From CAWCUZ01 sp963798795 (GTDB taxonomy: Bacteria > Acidobacteriota > Vicinamibacteria > Vicinamibacterales > SCN-69-37): 64,000 bases of DNA. Shown piece after piece: positions 1 to 8,494 of this stretch. The first letter of the stretch is position 1; each line of letters begins with the position of its first letter. A model generated the notes under the pieces. It ran no database searches. It was given only the letters and a program-made list of their open reading frames with translations, and was not told the origin of the DNA. The stretch covers positions 1,178,001 through 1,242,000 of the forward strand of contig CAWCUZ010000001.1 of assembly GCA_963798795.1 (NCBI GenBank), written 5' to 3'. The position numbers were made by a program, and so were the translations under genes.

Positions 1-1
1 G

Positions 2-1102
2 CAGGCCTCTGGCAATGTCACGCTCGAGCACCGGCCGTACAAGCTGGAGTGGATGCCCAACCCGTGGGACGACGTGGATGCCGCCGGCGAATGGCTGCTG
101 GACCTGGCCGAGCGGACCGATCCCGACTGCATCCAGATCAACGGGTACGCGCACGCGGCGCTCGATTTCGGCAAGCCCGCCATCATCGTGGCGCATTCGT
201 GCGCCTGCTCCTGGTGGCGCGCCGTTCGCGGCGCGCCGGCGCCCTCCTCCTGGGACGTCTACCGCGGCCGCGTGCGCGACGGTCTCGGCGGCGCCGCCAT
301 TGTCGTCGCGCCGACGCGGGCCATGCTGTCCGCGCTGCGGCGCGAGTACGGCTTCCGCGGGCGGCGCATGGTCATCCCGAACGGCATCGGCAGCTTTCCG
401 GGCTCGGCCGATCACAAGGAACCGTTCGTGTTTGCCGCCGGCCGCCTCTGGGACGAGGCGAAGAACCTGGCCGCGCTCAACCGGATCGCCGAGGAGCTGC
501 CCTGGCCGGTCGCCGTCGCCGGCTCCGGGTCGCGACATGACGAACACGAAGCGTCGCTCAACGGCGGGCACGCCGGAAACGGCCGCCACGCCCGCAACGG
601 GCGGAACGGTCACAACGGCCATAGCGGCCGAAACGGACACGATCCGGACCACGGCCAGTCACCCGGCACGATTCAACTGGGCCGCCTGGACGTCACGGGC
701 GTGCGCGAGTGGATGCGCCGCGCGTCGATCTATGCGTTCCCGGCCCGGTACGAGCCCTTCGGCCTGTCGATCCTCGAAGCCGCACACACCGGCTGCGCGC
801 TCGTGCTCGGCGACATCCCGACGCTGCGCGAGATCTGGACCGACGCGGCCGTCTTCGTGCCGCCGAACGATCCGGACACGCTCGGCCGGGCGATCCGTCG
901 GCTGATCGACGAGCCCGACCGGCGGCGGGCGCTCTCGGCGTCCGCCCGCGAGCGCGCCGGCGCCTTCACGCTCGAGACGCTCGGCTCCGCCTACCGCGGC
1001 CTCTATGACGAGCTGACCACGCGCAGCCTGGCCGTCCAGACGGCGGCACGGCGGGAAGCCAGGCCCTCACGCGGTCCGCGCGAGGTCCCCTCGTGCGGAT
1101 AG
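2..1102 (+). CDS. GT-B glycosyltransferase (GT4-like), 5' partial
   Basis: The frame is open from the first bases of the window, so the start lies upstream. The C-terminal half carries the usual GT-B donor-binding segment: a Y-E-P-F-G-L-S-I-L-E-A-A stretch at about 745-785 followed by G-D-I-P-T-L-R-E, which in GT4 enzymes binds the nucleotide-sugar. The HSCACSWW stretch near 200-220 recalls glycogen-synthase-like enzymes. Between the two Rossmann halves (about 540-660) lies a low-complexity Gly/Asn/His/Arg insert of about 40 residues that the family does not need. The last codons overlap the start of the next frame (GTG at 1093), so the two were probably translationally coupled. Sugar donor and acceptor cannot be read from the sequence. 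Confidence 0.8.
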   Translation, partial: QASGNVTLEHRPYKLEWMPNPWDDVDAAGEWLLDLAERTDPDCIQINGYAHAALDFGKPAIIVAHSCACSWWRAVRGAPAPSSWDVYRGRVRDGLGGAAIVVAPTRAMLSALRREYGFRGRRMVIPNGIGSFPGSADHKEPFVFAAGRLWDEAKNLAALNRIAEELPWPVAVAGSGSRHDEHEASLNGGHAGNGRHARNGRNGHNGHSGRNGHDPDHGQSPGTIQLGRLDVTGVREWMRRASIYAFPARYEPFGLSILEAAHTGCALVLGDIPTLREIWTDAAVFVPPNDPDTLGRAIRRLIDEPDRRRALSASARERAGAFTLETLGSAYRGLYDELTTRSLAVQTAARREARPSRGPREVPSCG

Positions 1103-1185
1103 TCCTGGTCTGCCACTCGATCCGATCCGACTGGAAGCACGGGACCGCGCACTTCCTCCGCGGAGTGGTCACCCCGTGTCAATGA
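1093..1185 (+). pseudogene. N-terminal stub of a second glycosyltransferase-like gene
   Basis: A GTG start inside the end of the upstream transferase opens a frame reading MRIVLVCHSIRSDWKHG and stopping after 30 codons at TGA 1183-1185. The opening beta-strand, the CHS and the SDW-x-HG pattern resemble the beginning of CgeB-like glycosyltransferases, which normally run to 350 aa or more. The reading breaks off where it meets the 3' end of the convergent gene at 1179, so the rest was probably lost by deletion or rearrangement. Family assignment rests on about 25 residues and is tentative. Confidence 0.5.
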
Positions 1186-1529
1186 ATCTGGTGCTTCGAC
1201 GCGCGGCTCCGTCTGCCGCTGAGCGAACCCTCGCCCGTGTCGGTGACCGACTCGCGGCCGACGAACTTGTTGAAGTGGCCCTCGTCGCCGTTCGCGATCT
1301 GGTCCTGGACGATTAACGCGAGGTTGCTCTCGTCGAACTGCTCGAACCACTCGTCCCAGCTGATCGGCTCCAGCGTCTCCTCGCCGGTGTAATCGGGGAA
1401 ATCGAGACGGATCATGCCGACGTCGTCGGCCGACTGCCCGGTGCCTTTGACGCAAGCGGGCTTGGCGCCGCGGGATTCGGCCCACTTCCGGATGGCATCG
1501 TGATCGGTCAGTGCGTGTGCGCTCGCCAT
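1179..1529 (-). CDS. conserved small protein of unknown function (116 aa)
   Basis: The likely start is the ATG at 1529, preceded by GGAGGGAC; the frame stays open to 1784 but the upstream part looks non-coding. The protein reads MASAHALTDHDAIRKWAESR and continues with a W-D-E-W-F-E-Q-F-D-E-S-N-L-A-L motif (acidic and aromatic), then a short polar tail. Small acidic proteins with this HxAIRKWAE ... ISWDEWFE layout recur in bacterial genomes without assigned function. It is soluble, with no signal peptide or membrane segment. It converges on the truncated transferase at its 3' end. Confidence 0.6.
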   Translation of the reverse strand: MASAHALTDHDAIRKWAESRGAKPACVKGTGQSADDVGMIRLDFPDYTGEETLEPISWDEWFEQFDESNLALIVQDQIANGDEGHFNKFVGRESVTDTGEGSLSGRRSRASKHQIH

Positions 1530-1681
1530 GGTCCCTCCATTTGGGTTCACCCGCCCCAACTGCAAGACGCCTGCCGACAAGGGCGCGCGCGCGGCCCGTG
1601 CCGTGCTGTCGCGGTTCGCGACAGGACGGCCGAACGCGCGTGAAGAAAGTGCGATGTCTACCGCGGATCCGTGAGATGCGC

Positions 1682-2395
1682 CTACCGGGCGGCTGGAGCC
1701 GTGATCGGCTGCCGGAACGCGAACAGGATGTAGGCGACCGACGGCGCCGGCACGCCGTCGATCTGCGCCGGTCGGAAGGTCCATTCGCGTGCCGCATCGA
1801 GGGCGGCGCTGTCGAACGAGGGGATCGAACGCTTGACTGTGGTGCGTGTCACGACGCCGGCGGCATCGACGGCCACCTCGACGAGCACGATGCCGCTCTC
1901 GAGCGCCCGCGGCGGATACGGGGGCGTGGCGATGTGAGTTGGAAACGGGATGGCCGTCGTTGGCGCCGCGACGTCTTTGGGCACTTCACCGAGCGTGGGG
2001 GTGATGAGCGTCGGGGCCCGATACACTGCCGCGACGAGCACGCGCGCGCGCACGGGCCGCGGCGTCGCCGGCGGTGTCCCGCCGGCTTCGGCCGGCATCA
2101 TCGTCGTCGCCGGGGCGAACTGCCAGGCGCGGACCGTGCTGGCCACGTCGGCCGTGAACGGCTCGGTCGCCCGAAGCACCGTGACGTCGTCGATCTCGGC
2201 GCCGTCGCTCACATTGACCTCGAGCAGCACCTGTCCGCCACCCAGCGCCTTGATTGGAATCTCGGGCATGGCGCCGCCACGCCATCGCGGCGGCGTCCAG
2301 CCGGACGTCTGCGCCGCGAGCGCGGTCCCCAGGGCCGCCACCACGATCCAGGCCCCGCCAGCGGTTCGCATCCGGTTACAGATCCGATCGGTCAC
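1682..2395 (-). CDS. TonB C-terminal domain protein (energy-transducer-like)
   Basis: A 237-aa protein with an N-terminal hydrophobic segment (about residues 12-28) that can be a signal peptide or single anchor. It has two copies of the TonB C-terminal fold: one around residues 45-95 (G-G-Q-V-L-L-E-V-N-V-S-D-G-A) and a second at 150-220, with P-P-Y-P-P-R-A-L, then G-I-V-L-V-E-V-A-V-D-A-A-G-V-V and a final W-T-F-R-P-A. TonB domains of this type contact outer-membrane receptors or act as stand-alone periplasmic proteins; no ExbB/ExbD genes lie nearby. The start at 2395 is GTG; an ATG at 2371 just before the hydrophobic segment is an equally good start. Confidence 0.8.
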   Translation of the reverse strand: MTDRICNRMRTAGGAWIVVAALGTALAAQTSGWTPPRWRGGAMPEIPIKALGGGQVLLEVNVSDGAEIDDVTVLRATEPFTADVASTVRAWQFAPATTMMPAEAGGTPPATPRPVRARVLVAAVYRAPTLITPTLGEVPKDVAAPTTAIPFPTHIATPPYPPRALESGIVLVEVAVDAAGVVTRTTVKRSIPSFDSAALDAAREWTFRPAQIDGVPAPSVAYILFAFRQPITAPAAR

Positions 2396-2554
2396 GGCGC
2401 CGCATCCTCCGAATCATTGTATCGGCGCCCGCGGAATGCCGCTGCAGGCTAAGAGCCGCCAACCCGGAACTGCCCGCATGCGTCCTACGTAAAAGTCACA
2501 AAGCGGGGCGACAGCCCGTTCAGCGCCGTCACCGGCGCGGTCAGGATGTACGCA

Positions 2555-2716
2555 ATGGGATTCTTCAAGCGACTGCTCGGCAAGGAAAAGCCCGCCAAGC
2601 CCAGGGTCCGGATTTGTGTCGAGTGCGGCATGCCCGTCGGCGAACACAAGTCATGGTGCTCGATTCTGCAGGGGCAGATCGAGATGCAGCGGGCAAGGGA
2701 ACAGAAGCAGAGCTAA
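2555..2716 (+). CDS. small zinc-ribbon-like protein (53 aa)
   Basis: A short frame starts at ATG 2555 with AGG 9 nt upstream; an in-frame ATG at 2546 is possible but directly abuts that AGG. It encodes MGFFKRLLGKEKPAKPR, then CVECG, and after about 8 residues H-K-S-W-C, then a charged helix rich in Gln and Arg. The two Cys plus His/Cys suggest a single zinc-binding knuckle. The stop codon TAA (2714-2716) is the first base-triplet of a strong palindrome shared with the convergent permease gene. Function unknown. Confidence 0.6.
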   Translation: MGFFKRLLGKEKPAKPRVRICVECGMPVGEHKSWCSILQGQIEMQRAREQKQS

Positions 2717-2756
2717 GGTCCCAGGGTCCCAGGGACCCTGAAGCCTTGGGACCTTA
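2714..2756. terminator. nested palindrome, probable bidirectional terminator
   Basis: The outer arms TAAGGTCCCA (2714-2723) and TTGGGACCTTA (2746-2756) pair, and inside them AGGGTCCC and GGGACCCT form an 8-bp hairpin around a single A. The palindrome contains the TAA stop of the small plus-strand gene and the TAA of the minus-strand permease, so both convergent genes end inside the same hairpin. There is no long T tract, so it may act as a bidirectional block or mRNA 3' stabiliser. Confidence 0.6.
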
Positions 2757-5417
2757 CTCCGATCTCAAGGCCACGACCGGATCGACGCTCGCCGCGCGCC
2801 GCGCGGGAATCCAGCACGCCGCCACCGCCACGAGGAACAGGACGGCCGCTACGGCCAGGAACGTCGGCGGATCGGTCGGGCTCATGCCGTGCAACAGGCT
2901 CGCGAGCACGCGTGAGAACCCGAGCGCCGCGGCCAAACCAACCCCCAGCCCGACGACGACCGGCAGCATGCCGCGGGCGATCACCCGCCAGACGACCGAT
3001 CGCCGCGCGGCGCCCAGCGCCACGCGGATGCCGATCTCCGTGGTCTGCTGCCGGACCATCCAGGCCACGACCCCGTAAATCCCGATCGCCGTCAGCAACA
3101 GGGCCGCGCCGGCGAAGACGCCCATCAGCAGCGTGTTGAACCGGTCCGACGCAAGCCGGCTGCCGAGCCGCTGCTCGAGCGTCTCGATGCGTGGCACCGG
3201 CATGGCCGGCTCGACCTCGGCGACCGCCGTTTGCAGCATTGCCGCTGAGACCGTCCCGTCGGTCCGGACGATGAACGTCGGCACGCCGGCGTCGGCGCCG
3301 GCCGAGCGCGGCGTGAAGATGGTCCGGCGCGGCGCCTCGGCCGGACCCAGCTCGCGCATGTCGGCCACGACGCCGACGATCTCGCGCGGCGGATCCTCGA
3401 ATCCCTTGAGCACGCTCTCGCCGCGAAAGAGGCCGAGTTGAATGTGTGCGCCGAGCGGCGTCGAATCAGGAAAATAGCGACGCACCAGGCTCTCGCTCAC
3501 GATCATCACCGGCGGGCCGCCCGCCATGTCCTCATCGGTGAAGCCCCGGCCGCGGACCACGTCCAGCCCGAGCACCGTGAAGTAGTCGCGCCCCACGACG
3601 CGCCACTCGATGGCGCCTTCGCTGGCGTCGGGACGGCCCGACACGGTCATCGGAAAGTTCCACCCGCGGGAGGCGAGCGGCAGGACCGACGTGCTGGCGG
3701 CGGACCCAACCCCGGGCAGGCTGTTCAACCGGTCGAGCAGCGCCCCTTCGAACGCGTGGGCGCGCGCCGCCTCCCGCAGCGCATCGGGGACGTGCGCGAA
3801 ACTCAGGGCAACGATGCGGCTCGGGTCGAACCCCAGGTCGGTATGCTGCAACCGGACAAAGCTCGAGGTCAGCAGGCCGGCGCCGGCGAGCAGCAGCACG
3901 GCGAGGGTGGCCTCCACGCCGATCAGCACGTCCCGCCCCCACACGCCTCGCTTGGTGACGAAACCCGCCCGCTGCCCCGCCTTGAGCGCGCCGACCGCGT
4001 CGACGCGAGCCGCCGGAAGCGCGGCAATGAGGCTGAAGAGCACGCCGGCCGCCAGGGCAATGATGCCCGTGAACACGAGTACGCGAGCGTCGATCGAGAC
4101 CTGATCCAGATGCGGAACCGTGGCGGGCGCGAGGCCGATCAACGCACGGACGCCCAGCCAGCCCAGCGCCAGCCCGGCAAGACCGCCGAAGGCGGCCAGC
4201 ACGAGTCCCTCGGCCAGCGCCTGCCGCGCGACGCGCCAGCGCGTCGCGCCCAGGGCGGCGCGCAGCGCCATCTCCCGGCGCCGGGCCGTTCCCCTCGCCA
4301 GCAGCAGGTTCGCCACGTTCGTGCACGCCACGAGCAGCACCAGCACGACCGCGCCAAGCAGGATCCAGAGCGTCTGCTGGAGACCGCCGAGCTCGAGGGC
4401 GCGGTAGTCGACGAATCGGGCCCGCTCGCCGGCCTCGGAGAACTCCGCCGGAAACGCCCGGTGCATGTCGGCGAAGGTCCGCTCGAGATCGCGCTCGGCG
4501 TCCACCCGCGTGGCGCCCTCCGCCAGGCGCGCGAGCACGGGATAGTTGGCGCCGAGATTACCCGGCTCAGGGCGTAGCGCCATCGGGACGATCACCTGAA
4601 CGGGATCGGACTCCTCCGGAAAGGCAAACTCCGGCGGCAGCACGCCCACGACCGTGCTGGCTCGATCGTTCAGCAGGACGGTGCGGCCCACGATGCCACG
4701 ATCCGCGCCAAACCGTGCCCGCCACAGGTCGGCCGTCAGAATGGCCACCATGGGCCCGCCGGCCGCCTGTTCGGCCGGGACGAACTCGCGGCCGATCGCC
4801 GGCCGAGTCCCGACGACCCGGAAGAAGTCGTCAGAAACGCTCAGCACCTGGACGGCGCCGCCGGCGCCTCGCGGCCCCAGCTCCTCGGCGCTGAGCCGCC
4901 ACGTCGCGACGGCATCGAGCGTGCGGGTGTGCTCGCGCAGGTAGGCGAACTTGAACGGTGCGATGGCCCCGGTCGCGCGCCCCGAACCGTCCCAGTCCCA
5001 GCCGACGTGCACGAGCCGATCGGCGTGCGGATACGGCAGCGGCCGGAGCATCACGCCATTGACGACGGAAAAGACGGCGGTGTTGGCGCCGATGCCCAGC
5101 GCGATGGTCAGGATGGCGACGACAGCGAAACCCGGAGCGCGGCGGAGCATCCGGCCGCCCAGGCGGAGATCGCCGGCGAAGTCCGCGAAGAACGGCGCGC
5201 GCACGGTCCCGTGGTGCGCGCGCTCCGAGAACGCGTGGCGCAGCGCGCCCCTCAGAAAGTCGTTGGCGCCGCCGCGTCGCCCGTCACGCTGCAGATGCCA
5301 GAGCTCCGCTTCCCATTCCTCGCGCCATTCCGCACGCCGCGAGCCCGGGACGACCCAGGACCAGACGCGGACGACGACGCGCGCGGGCCACGACGGCCGA
5401 GGCGTCCGGATCGCCAT
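2754..5417 (-). CDS. ADOP-family ABC-type permease (MacB/FtsX-like)
   Basis: An 887-aa protein with the acidobacterial duplicated permease layout: a short cytoplasmic prefix rich in Arg and Trp (1-70), a first transmembrane helix at about 95-120 (A-I-L-T-I-A-L-G-I-G-A-N-T-A-V-F), a MacB-type periplasmic domain to about 340, a block of three FtsX helices (V-A-C-T-N-V-A-N-L-L-L-A-R), then a second helix, second periplasmic domain and second FtsX block ending V-D-P-V-V-A-L-R. No ATPase domain is present and none is encoded nearby, as is usual for this family. The start overlaps the stop of the upstream PadR gene (both at 5417), so the two form an operon under PadR control. Confidence 0.9.
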   Translation of the reverse strand: MAIRTPRPSWPARVVVRVWSWVVPGSRRAEWREEWEAELWHLQRDGRRGGANDFLRGALRHAFSERAHHGTVRAPFFADFAGDLRLGGRMLRRAPGFAVVAILTIALGIGANTAVFSVVNGVMLRPLPYPHADRLVHVGWDWDGSGRATGAIAPFKFAYLREHTRTLDAVATWRLSAEELGPRGAGGAVQVLSVSDDFFRVVGTRPAIGREFVPAEQAAGGPMVAILTADLWRARFGADRGIVGRTVLLNDRASTVVGVLPPEFAFPEESDPVQVIVPMALRPEPGNLGANYPVLARLAEGATRVDAERDLERTFADMHRAFPAEFSEAGERARFVDYRALELGGLQQTLWILLGAVVLVLLVACTNVANLLLARGTARRREMALRAALGATRWRVARQALAEGLVLAAFGGLAGLALGWLGVRALIGLAPATVPHLDQVSIDARVLVFTGIIALAAGVLFSLIAALPAARVDAVGALKAGQRAGFVTKRGVWGRDVLIGVEATLAVLLLAGAGLLTSSFVRLQHTDLGFDPSRIVALSFAHVPDALREAARAHAFEGALLDRLNSLPGVGSAASTSVLPLASRGWNFPMTVSGRPDASEGAIEWRVVGRDYFTVLGLDVVRGRGFTDEDMAGGPPVMIVSESLVRRYFPDSTPLGAHIQLGLFRGESVLKGFEDPPREIVGVVADMRELGPAEAPRRTIFTPRSAGADAGVPTFIVRTDGTVSAAMLQTAVAEVEPAMPVPRIETLEQRLGSRLASDRFNTLLMGVFAGAALLLTAIGIYGVVAWMVRQQTTEIGIRVALGAARRSVVWRVIARGMLPVVVGLGVGLAAALGFSRVLASLLHGMSPTDPPTFLAVAAVLFLVAVAACWIPARRAASVDPVVALRSE

Positions 5418-5731
5418 CAGTCAGCCTCCTGCGGCCGCGACAGCGACCGCGCCGTCAGGGCGCGCATTTCACCCAGCGCCGTCCGCAGCGCGTCCGCGCC
5501 CGCGGACGTCAGCTCGTAGTACCGCCGCCGCGGCCGGCCCTCGCGTTCGGCGACCGCGCGCGGCTCCCAGACGCCTTTCACGTAGCCGCGCCTTTCGAGC
5601 CGGCCGAGCGTGGGATAGACCGTGCCGCTCGGAAGATCCGTGCGGCTCATGATGTCGAGCCCGTACTGTGCGCCCGCGGACAGGGCTCTCAGGATGGCGA
5701 TGGTGGCGTAACCGAGCTGTCGTGGCGGCAT
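5417..5731 (-). CDS. PadR-family transcriptional regulator
   Basis: A 104-aa winged-helix protein: residues 1-75 carry the PadR HTH (L-G-Y-A-T-I-A-I-L-R-A-L, then G-L-D-I-M, then T-V-Y-P-T-L-G-R-L-E-R-R-G-Y), followed by R-R-Y-Y-E-L-T-S-A-G and a short dimerisation helix. It is translationally coupled to the ADOP permease immediately downstream. PadR proteins are usually repressors of the adjacent gene; the dyad just upstream of its start codon (see 5735-5749) supports autoregulation. Confidence 0.92.
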   Translation of the reverse strand: MPPRQLGYATIAILRALSAGAQYGLDIMSRTDLPSGTVYPTLGRLERRGYVKGVWEPRAVAEREGRPRRRYYELTSAGADALRTALGEMRALTARSLSRPQEAD

Positions 5732-5734
5732 GAA

Positions 5735-5749
5735 TGTATGAATACTACA
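5735..5749 (-). promoter_or_regulatory. candidate PadR operator (TGTA-N7-TACA)
   Basis: Four bases upstream of the PadR ATG lies a dyad TGTA-N7-TACA that also contains GTAT-NN-ATAC. PadR family operators commonly have TGTA/ACAT-type half sites. Its closeness to the start suggests that it overlaps the -10 region of a nearly leaderless transcript. Inference only. Confidence 0.4.
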
Positions 5750-5770
5750 AAGGGCGCCACCGGCTCAACA

Positions 5771-5818
5771 AATCCTTGAATCCTTGAATCCTTGAATCCT
5801 TGAATCCTTGAATCCCTA
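5771..5818. repeat. 8-bp tandem repeat (AATCCTTG)
   Basis: Five perfect copies of AATCCTTG followed by a degenerate sixth copy (AATCCCTA). The array fills the gap between the PadR promoter and the 3' end of the kinase gene. A related array lies at the other end of the same kinase gene (8424-8480). Such arrays change copy number easily. Confidence 0.9.
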
Positions 5819-5834
5819 GTCGTCGAATCCGCGA

Positions 5835-8423
5835 TCACGTGAGCCCGTCGATCTGATACAGATCCGCCTGCCACACGGCGTAGCCGAACGCGTACGCCGA
5901 CGCGTCGGGCGTGATGAGGATCTTGGCGACGCCGAGCGTTCCCGGCATCCGCTTGATGAGGACCAGCGGCGTGCGACGGCCCGTCGTGACGTCCAGCCGG
6001 TACAGCTGCGCGTCACCTTGCTCGACCACCTGGCCCACGACGAGCGTGCGGTCGTCCGACCCCCAGCCGACGGGGCGATCCTTCGGGTCGAGACCGGCGA
6101 TCGGCCGGGGTGTCCCGCCGTCAGTGGGATAGAGCTGTGCCCCGCTCGCGACGAGCGTGCCGTCGCGCGACAGCAGTCCGGCGACACCCTCGGGCGTGAT
6201 CGGCTTCGGCGCGCCGCCGTTCAGGTCCTGCAGATACCTCCGGATCTTGTGGCCGGGCTCGATCCCGACGAACACGACGTGCGAGCCATCCGGTGTGAAC
6301 TGGCCGTCCAGGTGCGTCAGTGCGTCGTTGGTGATCGTCTGTGGCTCGCCGGCGCCCGTGGGCAGCAGCACGAGCTGTGCCGGCGCCGGATTCAGGCGCT
6401 GCGTCAACGCCCACTTGTCGTCTGGGGACAGCGCGAGCGCTTCTCCGCTGCCGAGGCGCACCGCCGGGGATCCGTCGGTCTTTCGCAAGTACACCGAGTA
6501 GTCCGGGCCGCCGCCGTCGCCCTCCTCCGTGAACAACAGCCACTGGCCGTCGTCGGAAAGCGCGCCCGGGATGGCCCAGTCGAACCAGGACAGATCGCGA
6601 TCCTCGGTCGCCCCGGAGGCTCGGCCGGCCAGGCCGAGTCGCGAGCTCTCATCCCAGAGCAGCACGCTCCCGTCGGCGCCGACGTCGCCGAGGTGGAGGT
6701 TGGCGGGTGCGCGCGAGACGACGCGGGTCCGGCCGTCGGGCGTCACGGCGAACAGCGCGCGCGCGCTGCCCTGGTCGGCGGCCGTGAACCAGATCTCGTC
6801 TCCTGTCGCCGACCAGGCCAGTCCCTGGGTGCTCGAGAATTCACCGGCGAGCTTCTTCACCGTGCCCGCGCGATCGACGATCGACACCCACCCCCGGTCG
6901 TCGCCGAAGAGCGGGTGGTCGAGGAACGCGACGCGGGTTCCGTCCGGCGACACGCGGCAGTCGCTGACGTAGCCGCCCGTCTCGTACACGGTCGTGCCGA
7001 TCGGAAACTCCAGCTGGTAGCGCGTGCCGACGAGGTGCGCGACGGCGAAGCCGGAGCCGTCCGGCAGCCAGTCGGCGTCCTGCACGTCGTCGAGCACCGC
7101 ACGCGGCGTCCCGCCGGCCATGGGCGCCCTGGCCAACGTGCCCACCTGAACGTAGTTGACGACGGTTCGCCGGTTCTCAATCAGGCCCAGCTCGCCGGAT
7201 CCGGAAATCGACGCCACGTCCGCACTGGGGAGCGGCAAGGCGAGCGACTCCGGGCTCGCGGCGCTCGTCGAGAATACCTGGCGGGTGGGAGTACCCGCGG
7301 CGGTCATGGAGTACACGACGGTTCTGCCGTCCGGCGCGAAGCGCGCGGAGCCGATGGCCCCGCGACGGAACGTGAGGCGGTGGTACTGCGGCGCTGGAGC
7401 GGCCGGCGGCGCCGACGTGACGCGGCCCGCCACAAAGGCCACGGCCCCGACGACGAGCGCGGCCGCCGCGGCGACGAGCCAGGGAGACGTGCGGCGCGGT
7501 GCCGGAGCTGCGGCAATCGCGGCCACGGCGGCTGATCCGCTCTGCGACGACGTCCCCGACACCGCCTCGAGCGCGATGCCGAGGTCGTGCGCCGAATGGA
7601 ACCGTTCGTCGGGGTTCTTTTCGAGGCAGCGGCGCACGATGCGGTCCAGCGCGCCGGGCACGACGGCGCCCACGTCGCCGAACTCGGCGGCATCTTCCTT
7701 CAGGACCGCATTCATCGTCTCGACCGACGAATCGCGGCGGAAGGGCGCGCGGCCGGTGAGCAATTCGTACAGCACGGCGCCGAACGAAAAGATGTCCGTG
7801 CGCTGATCGAGCGGCAGCCCGCGGACCTGTTCGGGAGACATGTAGCCGACGGTGCCCATCACGACCCCGGGCGACGTGCCGGTGGCGATCTGGGTCTCCC
7901 CCGCCGGCGAGCCCTCGGCATCGGCTGCCTCGGCCCCGCGCGCCTTGGCGAGACCGAAGTCGAGCACTTTCACGTGCCCATCCTTCGTGACGAAGATGTT
8001 CTCCGGTTTGAGGTCGCGGTGGATGATGCCCTTCTCGTGTGCGGCGGCGATACCCCGCACGGCCTGCACCGCGTAGTCGAGCGCCTTGCGTGTCGGCAGC
8101 GCGCCGTTCGCGATCCTGGCGCGCAGCGTCTCGCCCTCGAGCAGCTCGGTGACGGCGTAGGCCGTGCCGTGCTCGAAGCCGAAGTCGTGAATGGCGAGGA
8201 TGTTGGGATGCGACAGCGCCGCCACCGCCTGCGCCTCGCGCTCGAACCGCGCGAGCGCCGCCGGATCGCGCGCCAGATGGTCGGGCAGCACCTTGATGGC
8301 GACGTCGCGGTTGAGCCGCGTATCGCGCGCCCGGTACACCTGTCCCATGCCGCCCGCGCCGATCGGGGCGACGATCTCATACGCGCCAAGCCGCGTGCCG
8401 GAATTCAGGGCCATGGTCGTCAT
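5835..8423 (-). CDS. Ser/Thr protein kinase with TolB-like beta-propeller
   Basis: An 862-aa membrane kinase. The PknB-type catalytic domain occupies residues 10-280: glycine loop G-A-G-G-M-G-Q-V-Y, lysine in V-A-I-K-V-L, catalytic H-R-D-L-K-P-E-N, D-F-G-L-A-K and Y-M-S-P-E-Q. A single transmembrane helix follows near 313-335, then a large extracytoplasmic domain with repeated S-P-D-G and P-D-G-S/T motifs typical of TolB/WD40-like propellers. The predicted topology is kinase inside and sensor propeller outside. The gene stands alone between two short-repeat arrays. The start is ATG 8423, with an alternative ATG three codons later. Ligand and substrates are unknown. Confidence 0.92.
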   Translation of the reverse strand: MTTMALNSGTRLGAYEIVAPIGAGGMGQVYRARDTRLNRDVAIKVLPDHLARDPAALARFEREAQAVAALSHPNILAIHDFGFEHGTAYAVTELLEGETLRARIANGALPTRKALDYAVQAVRGIAAAHEKGIIHRDLKPENIFVTKDGHVKVLDFGLAKARGAEAADAEGSPAGETQIATGTSPGVVMGTVGYMSPEQVRGLPLDQRTDIFSFGAVLYELLTGRAPFRRDSSVETMNAVLKEDAAEFGDVGAVVPGALDRIVRRCLEKNPDERFHSAHDLGIALEAVSGTSSQSGSAAVAAIAAAPAPRRTSPWLVAAAAALVVGAVAFVAGRVTSAPPAAPAPQYHRLTFRRGAIGSARFAPDGRTVVYSMTAAGTPTRQVFSTSAASPESLALPLPSADVASISGSGELGLIENRRTVVNYVQVGTLARAPMAGGTPRAVLDDVQDADWLPDGSGFAVAHLVGTRYQLEFPIGTTVYETGGYVSDCRVSPDGTRVAFLDHPLFGDDRGWVSIVDRAGTVKKLAGEFSSTQGLAWSATGDEIWFTAADQGSARALFAVTPDGRTRVVSRAPANLHLGDVGADGSVLLWDESSRLGLAGRASGATEDRDLSWFDWAIPGALSDDGQWLLFTEEGDGGGPDYSVYLRKTDGSPAVRLGSGEALALSPDDKWALTQRLNPAPAQLVLLPTGAGEPQTITNDALTHLDGQFTPDGSHVVFVGIEPGHKIRRYLQDLNGGAPKPITPEGVAGLLSRDGTLVASGAQLYPTDGGTPRPIAGLDPKDRPVGWGSDDRTLVVGQVVEQGDAQLYRLDVTTGRRTPLVLIKRMPGTLGVAKILITPDASAYAFGYAVWQADLYQIDGLT

Positions 8424-8480
8424 TCAAATATCACGAATCTTGAATCTTGAATCTTGAATCCCGAATCGGGAATCGGGAAT
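8424..8480. repeat. short tandem/inverted repeats upstream of the kinase gene
   Basis: Directly before the kinase start there are three copies of a 7-mer (GAATCTT) and then near-copies of GAATCGG, including the dyad CCCGAATCGGG. The motif resembles the 8-bp array at the other end of the gene. It lies where the kinase promoter should be, so copy number could affect expression. Confidence 0.75.
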
Positions 8481-8494
8481 GGCGAATCCCCACT

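Noticed and set aside
5771..5818. Tandem repeats as a CRISPR array
   Set aside because: 8-bp units with no spacers; no cas genes in the window.
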